26,549 nt of DNA from Ectocarpus siliculosus (Eukaryota; Sar; Phaeophyceae; Ectocarpales; Ectocarpaceae), in NCBI GenBank assembly GCA_000310025.1, contig FN649755.1, positions 2,188,181 through 2,214,729 of the forward strand, in the 5' to 3' direction. Of the stretch, positions 9,801 to 16,880 are shown in pieces (within the stretch, counting starts at the first letter, position 1; every line of letters begins with the position of its first letter). The notes under the pieces were generated by a model, which did no database searches, was not told the origin of the DNA, and was given only the letters and a program-made list of their open reading frames with translations. A program made the position numbers and the translations under genes.

Positions 9801-12800
9801 CTCGCATCCCTACAAAGCCGGGACGGAGCACGCCGGGTTCTCACCGGACCAGGCTCTCACATCACCAAGCGCGAAGCACCGTGAGGTATTTGGCGAGTCG
9901 CATGAAGGGTGAGCTGCATCCTGCTAAGGGTGTTCGGCATCTTGTGCTTACTTCCTTGCGTACGGATGACAGCTGCGTATGACTTAATTTATTTTCTGGT
10001 GCTTTCACTTCCAGAGACAGTTGTAAGCACTGTGTAACTGCCTCGAGGGTGCTTGACCATTTTAACACAACGTGGTGCGATCATCCCCCGTTGCGCGGAG
10101 TGAGGGTTCTCCACCCCGCACAACATGATCTACTCGACCACCATTATGGTTACCGCCAAAAAAAAAAACGACGTAGAAAAAAAAAAACGGTAACCTGGTT
10201 GCCGAGTTCACGAAGTGAATTGGCTTGTTTTACAACGTCGTTGCCAAGCGACGAAAACCCAATCCCGATGGTAAACACCGGGGGGGGTGGGTGGGAGCGG
10301 GGGGGGGGGTTACTCATGTTTTGCATGCCTTAGAGGTTAGGCGATTGACCTCGCATCCCTACAAAGCCGGGACGGAGCACGCCGGGTTCTCACCGGACAA
10401 GGCTCTCGCATCACCAAGCGCGAAGCACCGCGAGGTATTTGGCTGAGAGACCCTAAATAACTATACAACCACAACTTTGAAACATGTCCATCTCCACGAC
10501 GTCATGAGGATGAGAGAGAGAGAGAGAAAGAGAGAGAGACCGCCACGCGACAAATCTACCACATTTCCTTCCATCTTCGTAACTTGTGCTAGCGTTTCCA
10601 CCGCCCCCCCCCCCTTCCACCAGATCGCGTTGATTCCACACGCGAAACCGCTCCCAGAGAAACAGTAAAATACTGCGGGCACCACCAAGAGAGACGCCAA
10701 GACGCGACAACGCATCAGCAATATCAACAACCACCGCCACAACAACAACCACCACCACCACAACAACAACAACAACACCAGGACAGCCAAAGAAACACCG
10801 CAAAAAACAACGCATCGCCCGCTGCTGTGCCGATACTGCTGTAAATAGTCGTCGCATTGTAGTACAGTCGTGGTCCCGGCATATTTAGCGGTTCCCTGTT
10901 GAGCGGGATGCCCTGAATAGCGATCCCGCCATTTCGTGGCACGGCTGGCTGTACCTCGGGGGTTAAACTACAATATAACTGCCAATCCGGTTCAGCGGCG
11001 ATGCTCTCAATAGCGGTTTTAACATTTTGTGACACTATGGACCTCTAGACTGAACCGGGACCACGACTGTACCTTGAGCATTCCTAGCGCCCTCCCCCTG
11101 TGCGAGATGGCGTTCTTGTCCTCCTTGGCCATCTCGGCGTAAGTGACGTCACGCCCCTCCGGCTGGAAAATTGGGTCCCACCCGAAGTTCGTAGGCCCCC
11201 GCGGGGGCACAATGGATCCCGCCGTCCTGCCGTCGAAAATCTGCGCAACCAAAGAAAAAGAAAAAAAACAAAACATTTGAGATGGGGGGGGGGGGGATGT
11301 GCGACCCAAATGCTTCAATGCCAAACATTACAACACCGCCAACGTAACAGCAGTTATCATGAACCGACGACAACAACAACAACAGCAGTTGCAACAACAA
11401 CAGCAGCAGCTGCAACAACAACACCCAATGAAACGCCAAAGATGACAACCATGACGACGACCAAAGCAACAACAACAACACGGCAAACAACGACATTGGG
11501 TTACAAAGAAAGCAAGAAAACAAAAAAAACCCAGCAGTTACGCACAACAGCAGCAGTTGCAACAACAACAGCAGCAGCTGCAACAACAACAGCAAAAACA
11601 ACAACACCCAATGAAACGCCAAAGATGACAACCATGACGACGACCAAAGCAACAACAACAACACGGCAAACAACGACATTGGGTTACAAAGAAAGCAAGA
11701 AAAAAAAAAAAACAGCAGTTACGCACAAACCTTGACTTCCTTGCCAGGGCCGGCGCTGAAGGCGAAAACGCACTGGGCGTACGCCGTCTTGTCCTGGAAG
11801 CCCTCGAGGATGCCGTTAAGCCCGTCATGACCGGTGCCGTCGAGGAACCACTTGATGTATGGTCCGGGCAGACCGCCTAGAGCGTTGAAGCACAGCCCCG
11901 TGTCTTCCACCATGACCGGGCCTTGCACCTTCATTTACACGATGGGAATTACATGTGTAGGTATAATGGATCAACTAACCGTTCTTGTCACGTACGAAGA
12001 ATTGTGTAGGTAGATCAACGTGAGCTTTCTTGTCGACTTCTAGAACATTACATTACCACTTGTGGTTTCGCTACAATCCCAGGAAAAGCCAGGTTTCCTT
12101 TTCTGCGTGGACTGCTGACAGGCAAGCATTTCGATTTTTCGGGTTCTCACAGGCCGCTAATACACAACGGCAATAAAATATGTTTAGGTAGATCAACTAA
12201 CGTTTCTTGCCATTCACGAATATCTGGTAACATTTCTTCAACTTCATCAGGACGTTGACCAAACAAATTGAACGAAAAAAAAAAAAAAAATAGTGCCCGG
12301 CGTTGCCTCGATTGTCATATTGAGAGGATGCTAAATAGGCGAGGAAGGATTTAAAGGTTGCTGTCCTGTGTTCCGAGACCGATGTAGGGGAAAAAAAGCG
12401 GCCTACCAGATGACGACGAAGCTCCACAACTTTGGCGTCCCTAGCTTTAGACAGCGCTGCTGTCATACCCATCCGATCTTCAACATTTGGTCCCGCCGCT
12501 AACCACGGCACGGCGTGACATCGGTTTCCACGGAGTGTTCGACGATAGCGACAACACCAGAAAACAGCAACAACACCAACAACGACAGCGGCAACACCAA
12601 CAACAAGGGCAGCAACTAAAAGAAGCACACACAGGCAGGCACCCTTTTGCTCTTCCTCGTCTGCTTTGTACCGCTTCTCTCGTTAAATCCCGAGAACACC
12701 CTAAATAGCGTCTCCCGTGATACACCCCCACGAGGTCGGTCTCAGATGACGGACGGCCTTTGGAAGCGCTTTCTGGTTTTCAGCCGCACCGACTCGGACG

Positions 12801-15800
12801 TCTTTTCATTGGTTACTCAGCCGCCTTAGCACGGTCCACGCTACTGAAAAAAGAGCATACATGCACGGCTGATATATTTCCATTGGTCAGCTTTTTGCGC
12901 GGTCGATGTTTCGTTTCAAAACACTCACACAACACAAACAACACACCTGCTCCGCAGCGAGGCGGCACTTCTCCCTAGAGACGTCGTGCGGCTCCCCCTG
13001 CAGCTCCGGCAGGTCTACCTTCTTGTTGTCCAGGGGGAAGGGGAAGCTGCTGCCGAGGATCTGCTTCACCTGAGTGGGAGGGGAGAGAAAGGTCCAGAGA
13101 GGGGAATAAGAGGCAACGTTTGCGTGTGTGCACGTTCGTCCCATCTGTTCTGGCGCCAGCCTACACACCTTACCGTGCATGTGTGTGGCGCGTCAGCCGG
13201 GCTTACACAGGAGTTTGTTTTCCTCTTCATGGAAGAACCAGAGAAAAAGTCGCACGGCGCAGTGCTTCTTGGCAAAAATACTACGCCGAGGAAAAGATGG
13301 AACCATGGAAAGAGGAAGATAATAACAAATTGGGTCTCTCTGCCGTGGACAATACGGAAGACGACGTTGTATTTAGATGCAAACTGGAGATGCGAATGGA
13401 GTAGGGTAGAACGCGAAGTTGCATTCCAACTACTTATGAAACAAGAACGAGTCGAGTGCACGACAGGTTGTGGATGCGAGCGATGACGTGGAACTTTTTT
13501 CACGCCATGTGTCCATCGCCAACAACCCGAACCCGGAAATCGAACCAAAGAAAAGGACGTCGTTAAACTTCAGCATCCAGCACGTGGCACCGCCAACACA
13601 AACTTGGACACTCGTGCACACGCCTGGCCGGCGAAGGGCCTTGGGAATAGGAAATCCTGGCTCGAAGGCGCGCTTCATTGCATAGGTGGTACAAGTAGAT
13701 CTAAGGACTACTGGTACAGCTTATTTGCATGGATGATACGGGTGGCAAATTAAAAAAAAAAGATTGACCGTGCCGTTCGGAATGGATGTCAAGCTCGAAA
13801 GAAAGAGTGTGGTTCAAACTGTGGTTATATCTCGAACGGGTATTAGTCTCTTTGTGATTGCATGTGCAGAATTTTCTAACAAGCAGCCTTTCTCCACCAC
13901 CCAAAGGCCAAGTCTCTCTGGCGTGCATTGCGCTACTCAATACGGAGTACTCAATAGTGAGAGCAATCCGCACGCAACAACCAACCGTCATGCCTAAAAA
14001 CAGAAAATAAAAAACAGAAAGAACAACCGCCATGGATAGACCTGCACTACCTGGGGTGTGTGTGGAAGGAATAACTCCTGTCGGTGACCTGCGTTGTCGA
14101 CAACCCGATCCAGTCTGGACGTCGATTTTTCCGCTCATGAATTCTCCTGAACGTGCCAACAGGAATCATTATTGTGCACAGGAGAACGACACCCCGGTTT
14201 TTTCGGGGGGTTTTCTCCCCAGTCAACCTTCCCTCTATATGGGGCTTACATGAAAAACATCGAGAGAAAAAAAAAAAGCACGAACGAACTGACGAAATGC
14301 AGAGCTCGTTCATGTATGTTATCGGGCGAAATGGTGCCGATGAACGACTTTTTCAAGCCAAGAAAGAAGAGTGCCGTAAACTGTGGTCCCTCTATATTGA
14401 AGGCTGCACGCATAGTGCCCAAGGGATTGGCTCGCGTAGTACCGGGCATACGGCACACCGCAAATCCAAGAGCGCGAGAAAATTGAGTTACAGTTAAATT
14501 CCATCCGTGATACAACTCGATCACACAGGCCTTTCTGAAGGGCGAACGGCCATATTTATGCGGAATTATTCAGGGACCACACCCGTATTCCAACCAGCGG
14601 AAATGCGGCCTAACCGGTTCCTGACAGTCTCGTGAACCCGACGAATCGTGTAGCTCGGGCGGAATCGAGGACGGTGTCCAGAAACCGAAGATATATGACA
14701 CTCATCAGATCAGCCGGAGTAGCTCAGTCGGTAGAGCGCAAGACTCTTAATCTTGTGGTCGAGGGTTCGAGCCCCTCCTTCGGTGCTTTTTTTCCTCCTC
14801 ACACTTGCACAATATTTATTTTTAGCCCGGTCGGGCTTAAATCGCGCCCTGCGGGCCGCTGACGGCGAAGCGGCGGAATCAAGTCTACTCTCAAAATCGA
14901 CACGATGACGTCGCGAGCACGGCTGGCGCCGCAGAGGGCACCGTTCTCTCAACAAGACGCCGCCACCAAGGGCTCCGGGCGCCGAGCGCCGGACAAAGCT
15001 GCCCGCGCCGTGGAAACCGCGCCGATTCATGTGTTCGCGCCTGCATCTGCTGCACCCGAGACTGTCGATAAACGCTGCTGTGATTGGACGGCACTGCTGT
15101 CGATTGGTGTATTGTTGGGAGCGCTTGAAGTTACAACAGAACTCGGAATTCGGAACTACCCAGCGAAACAAGCAAACCTTTGTGACGAAATGGTACAAAG
15201 CACTTGCTTCACCCTCGTGTGGTGGGGACTGCTGTGTAACGCTGCTACCTTGCAATTATCACAGGAAGGCAGACTTTCCTGGGGAAAGTCCTCCATCTGC
15301 ACCTGAAGGAGGTCCACCTGCCTCTTTCTGATATTTTGCAAGGGGGGCACAACATGCGGATCGGATTTCCGGCGTCCATGACGTCGATGCTTGATGCAGC
15401 ATCAGGAACCAACGTCCGGGACGTCATGGGCGCAGGCAAACCGAACCGCACGTTCTGCCGCCCTTCCGAAATATCAGGAGAGGGCGGGCCGACCTCCTCG
15501 AGGAACATTCTCCGGGTTGCATGCTACTTTTCTCCCTCGGAGCACCGCGTGCATGCCTTACTACCAACCCTCAAGAGTACCGCGTTTGTCGAACACAGAG
15601 GAGGGCGTAAGAAACAGCGATACTTGTTATTTTCTTCGTTGTTTTCGCCTCCCGGCGTTATTTATTTACTTCAATTATTATCGCGGTCACGGAGATGGCG
15701 GGCCTTCACCATGTTTCTCGGCCGACCACTCAAAGCACTAACCGAACGAAATTAACCAGAAGGGAAGCGAGCAACACTGTACAAAACAAGGAAAACAGAC

Positions 15801-16154
15801 ACAAAATAGAGACTGTAGGTAAGAAATACGTCGTCGAGCTTGTGTGTGTTTCTCCTTGCGGGGTGCGACCAAGAAAAGTAAATGATACAAAAGCGAATGG
15901 GCCGAGAACGAAAAAACCGCAGAAAAAAACAAAAAACACGCTTGCGGTACTAATTCATGGTGCACGCTGAGGGCTTCGATCCGGAAAAAAACAACATGAC
16001 GTACAAAGAACGCGATGGTACTCATCACGCAACATAGGCATACCTCCTTCAGTTTGTTGGCATTGCCGGTGACGAATGTGACTGGTTTCGCCTCCAGTGG
16101 CCGGCCCCGCTTGCCGGCCCCGCCGCCGCTGCCACCGCGCGTTGAGCAGCCCAG
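6735..16154 (-). CDS. Tandem ITPase (Ham1) fusion: active N-half, degenerate C-half, 9 exons
   Basis: Exons in order: 16154-16044, 13069-12947, 11928-11731, 11240-11073, 9710-9537, 8941-8813, 7630-7433, 7138-6938 and probably 6812-6735. All junctions are phase 0, giving 459 codons plus an unresolved N-terminus. Domain 1 (residues about 24-216) has TFVTGNANK (26-34), the LPELQGEP loop, VEDTG (85-89), [22 protein letters not shown] (163-169) and [11 protein letters not shown] (186-196), the complete motif set of inosine/xanthosine triphosphate pyrophosphatases, which remove deaminated purine nucleotides from the pool. An acidic linker (about 217-246) leads to domain 2 (247-434), which keeps [15 protein letters not shown] and LEGFEDKTA but reads FAQPG for TGN, VESSS for VEDTG, SGWHPAF for FGWDPIF and REASLPR for KNAISHR. 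The second half is therefore probably non-catalytic, perhaps a dimerisation or regulatory half; that role is inference. The start codon was not found. Confidence 0.88.
6938..7138 (-). CDS. ITPase fusion exon 8 (domain 2 equivalent of exon 4)
   Basis: Sixty-seven codons from [15 protein letters not shown] to RGAAIRALE. An extra Gly/Ala/Ser-rich stretch precedes [12 protein letters not shown] (FGWD.F.P.G in active enzymes). SLPR replaces SHR, so the conserved His is Pro. The acceptor is CACCCCCAACAG and the donor GAG|GTGAGTG. Confidence 0.88.
7433..7630 (-). CDS. ITPase fusion exon 7 (domain 2 equivalent of exon 3)
   Basis: Sixty-six codons, exactly the length of exon 3: [40 protein letters not shown], ending PGATPK. 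The metal-ligand Asp of VEDT is Ser here. The acceptor is CCAATTTCTAG next to a poly-C run; the donor is AAG|GTTTTT. Confidence 0.9.
7641..7902 (+). mobile_element. tRNA-head SINE-like repeat, type B copy 1
   Basis: A poly-G run then GTGAGCGCTGGTGCCGGGCTC, then CCTTAGCGGTTAGACCATTGACC, which resembles a tRNA A box/D arm, and CGCGTCCTCCTCGAGAGGACGG, a small hairpin. It is about as long as the copy at 8050-8340 and similar along its length. It lies in ITPase intron 6, with its poly-G end 10-15 bases from the exon 7 acceptor. Confidence 0.6.
7903..8049 (+). mobile_element. tRNA-head SINE-like repeat, type A copy 1
   Basis: Begins GTGTACTCATGGCCGTGCAT, with a tRNA-like A-box region (GCCGTAGTCGTTTGGCCATTGACC) and a B-box-like GGGTTCGCACCGGACC about 55 bases later. 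It shares most of its length with copies at 9758 and 10310. It is sandwiched between the two type B copies. Confidence 0.6.
8050..8340 (+). mobile_element. tRNA-head SINE-like repeat, type B copy 2
   Basis: Starts with a G-run and GTGAGCGCGGGTGCCGGGCTC and repeats the blocks of copy 1 (TTCGAAGTGCGGGGAGGA, GACCACGCGTCCTCC, ATCACCGATGGT). It ends near GGGATTGAATCC, a tRNA T-arm-like string. Confidence 0.6.
8622..8803. repeat. CAA/CGA/CCA triplet microsatellite
   Basis: About 180 bases of imperfect ACAACA, CGACGA and CACCA triplets immediately inside ITPase intron 6, next to exon 6. They create long spurious poly-Thr/poly-Val frames. Confidence 0.9.
8813..8941 (-). CDS. ITPase fusion exon 6 (domain 2 equivalent of exon 2)
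   Basis: Forty-three codons from [12 protein letters not shown] through [18 protein letters not shown] to AAAK, aligned with exon 2 (ELQGEP...EKC...AAEQ). The acceptor is GTTTTTTTGCAG and the donor AAG|GTGCGT. Confidence 0.85.
9537..9710 (-). CDS. ITPase fusion exon 5 (linker joining the two domains)
   Basis: Fifty-eight codons. [14 protein letters not shown] prolongs the C-terminal helix of domain 1. An acidic low-complexity linker rich in Glu, Gly, Thr and Ala follows, then [15 protein letters not shown], which aligns with beta1/P-loop of domain 2. The acceptor is CTCCTTTCAG and the donor GAG|GTGGGT. One exon containing the end of one domain and the start of the next is the direct evidence for fusion. 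Confidence 0.82.
9758..9907 (+). mobile_element. tRNA-head SINE-like repeat, type A copy 2
   Basis: GTGTACTCATAGTCGTGCAT... with GTAGTCGTTAGACCATTGACC, GGGTTCTCACCGGACCAGGC and a shared end TATTTGGCGAGTCGCATG. It is preceded by a G-run at 9751-9757. It lies in ITPase intron 4, about 45 bases from the exon 5 acceptor. Confidence 0.62.
10310..10445 (+). mobile_element. tRNA-head SINE-like repeat, type A copy 3
   Basis: Follows a 10-base G-run and contains GCCTTAGAGGTTAGGCGATTGACC, CATCCCTACAAAGCCGGGACG and AAGCGCGAAGCACCGCGAGG, nearly identical to the copy at 9758. It lies in the same ITPase intron 4. Confidence 0.62.
10509..10538. repeat. (GA)n microsatellite
   Basis: Imperfect GAGA run in ITPase intron 4, one AA interruption. 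Confidence 0.9.
10863..11071 (+). mobile_element. MITE with pogo/Tc1-like ends, copy 1
   Basis: A 205-bp element (10865-11069) flanked on both sides by TA. The left end CAGTCGTGGTCCCGG is an exact inverted repeat of the right end. It has no coding capacity. CAGT termini with TA duplication are typical of Tc1/mariner/pogo non-autonomous elements; the family name is inference. Its right end abuts the 5' splice site of ITPase exon 4. Confidence 0.85.
11073..11240 (-). CDS. ITPase fusion exon 4 (FGWD and SHR motifs)
   Basis: Fifty-six codons, [10 protein letters not shown] through [20 protein letters not shown] to [13 protein letters not shown]. The acceptor is CTTTGGTTGCGCAG. The donor is AAG|GTACAG, whose TA is the target-site duplication of a MITE that fills 10865-11069. 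No stop follows the domain, so the message continues into exon 5. Confidence 0.93.
11366..11726. repeat. Tandem duplication, period 183, in ITPase intron 3
   Basis: Two adjacent copies share CCCAATGAAACGCCAAAGATG (11424 and 11607), CAACGACATTGGGTTACAAA and CAGCAGTTACGCACAA. The units are rich in CAA and CAG triplets. They fill most of the 490-base intron. Confidence 0.85.
11731..11928 (-). CDS. ITPase fusion exon 3 (metal/substrate core)
   Basis: Sixty-six codons starting [17 protein letters not shown] and ending GPGKEVK. It holds the VEDT metal-binding pair, the [10 protein letters not shown] motif and GFQDKTAY. The acceptor (AAATGAAG) is weak, without a clear pyrimidine tract; the donor is AAG|GTTTGT. 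Confidence 0.93.
12550..12616. repeat. CAA/CAG triplet microsatellite
   Basis: Imperfect CAA triplets with CAG and CCA variants in ITPase intron 2. Confidence 0.85.
12947..13069 (-). CDS. ITPase fusion exon 2
   Basis: Forty-one codons from [11 protein letters not shown] through [18 protein letters not shown] to LAAEQ. They match the human VVQILG..IDLPEYQGEPDEIS..KC segment. The acceptor is CTCCCACTCAG and the donor CAG|GTGTGT. Confidence 0.93.
14713..14785 (+). tRNA. trnK(CTT): tRNA-Lys (anticodon CTT)
   Basis: A 73-base cloverleaf. The acceptor stem GCCGGAG pairs with CTTCGGT (two G-T pairs), the D arm is GCTC..GAGC and the anticodon stem CAAGA/TCTTG encloses the loop CTCTTAA. The T arm is GAGGG-TTCGAGC-CCCTC, and the discriminator base G73 is usual for eukaryotic tRNA-Lys. 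No intron and no encoded CCA. Internal A and B boxes fit Pol III transcription. It lies inside intron 1 of the ITPase gene, on the opposite strand. Confidence 0.95.
14787..14793 (+). terminator. Pol III T-run after tRNA-Lys
   Basis: Seven consecutive T residues begin two bases after the discriminator base, the usual RNA polymerase III stop. Confidence 0.8.
15307..15498. mobile_element. Foldback element / long imperfect hairpin
   Basis: Arms 15307-15385 and 15420-15498 are imperfect inverted copies (~79 bases each). GGAGGTC..CTGATATTT..GCGGATCGG..CCATGACGTC on the left is answered by the reverse complement on the right. The ~34-base loop contains the palindrome TGATGCAGCATCA. It is either a foldback MITE or a long hairpin transcript source, and lies in ITPase intron 1. 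Confidence 0.75.
16044..16154 (-). CDS. ITPase fusion exon 1 (phosphate-loop)
   Basis: Thirty-seven codons: a Gly-rich stretch, then [17 protein letters not shown], the beta1/P-loop start of Ham1 proteins. The donor is GAG|GTATGC at 16043. The start is set by the acceptor ACTTCCAG; the frame upstream reaches a TAA without an ATG, so the initiator is in a further upstream exon. A candidate ATG followed by the donor GTAGGT near 16283-16295 does not match in phase. Confidence 0.8.
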
Positions 16155-16699
16155 CTGGAAGTAACGTTTCGGCAGGTGTGCGGGTTCCGTTTTGCGGGAT
16201 TATCTCGCATTCAATCCATCTGAGACCATCTAAGCTAGCATGTGCTGGTCAGCGTCGATATGCCTCCCGCGTACCTACCCTCGCCCAGCATAACTGCGCG
16301 GCGGCGGGGGAGGGGGGGGGGAAGAAAGCTATGTCGGTGGCCTTGGGTGTGCTGCTGTCTGGGGTGCTACATACCATGAGTCTGGTCCGTTTCGATGTCG
16401 CCCAGAGAACCGGAGTCTTGTTGTGGTTTACGTGTTTTTTTCTTGTGGATGGCCAATGAGTTTTCGAAGGATTTTTTTTGTCTCAGCAGCAGTGTCTGCA
16501 AGCATCCGCTCATTCCGCCGTGCTGTCAAAACACGCCATCTTCGATCTACGAAGATCATTTTCGGCCTCTCGTTGAACTTGACAAAAAAAAGGGAAAATC
16601 TCAGCCATATTCTGTGGTAAATATCGTCAACGATACCGTTCAGCGTAAATGGGTGAAAAAAACTGTGCAGTACCCGTTGGCAGATTCGTCAGCAAGGAA

Positions 16700-16880
16700 A
16701 AGTGGAACCATGCAACCGGGTGGCTTACGGAAACACCGGGTGGTAATCCCATGGAATTGTCGCACGGAGAACCATGTAGCCGGGAGATCATGTGTCGCGG
16801 AGACAAGGCGGGTGGAAATCTTATGAAATCGTTGAAAGTGGCACCATGTGACCGGGGGGCTTGGGGTACGAGAACCACAT
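16700..16880. repeat. Degenerate tandem repeat, period about 64-72
   Basis: A GGNACCATG(N)RCCGGG block occurs at 16704, 16768 and 16840, and CGGGTGGNAATC..ATGNAAT occurs at 16737 and 16809. It makes long plus-strand frames that resemble no known family. Confidence 0.6.

Noticed and set aside
11100-11735. 211-codon plus-strand Thr-rich frame
   Set aside because: It is the antisense of ITPase exon 4 plus the CAA-rich 183-base tandem repeat.
14632-14862. Plus-strand frame reading [16 protein letters not shown] and its minus-strand counterpart [12 protein letters not shown]
   Set aside because: These strings are translations of the tRNA gene and are a familiar false protein signal.
14905-15306. 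133-codon plus-strand frame starting [13 protein letters not shown]
   Set aside because: It begins with an ATG and has a hydrophobic stretch, but it lies in an ITPase intron beside the foldback element and resembles nothing known.
16283-16295. ATG followed by donor GTAGGT as ITPase first exon
   Set aside because: It ends in phase 1, whereas exon 1 at 16154 is entered in phase 0, so the join would shift the frame.
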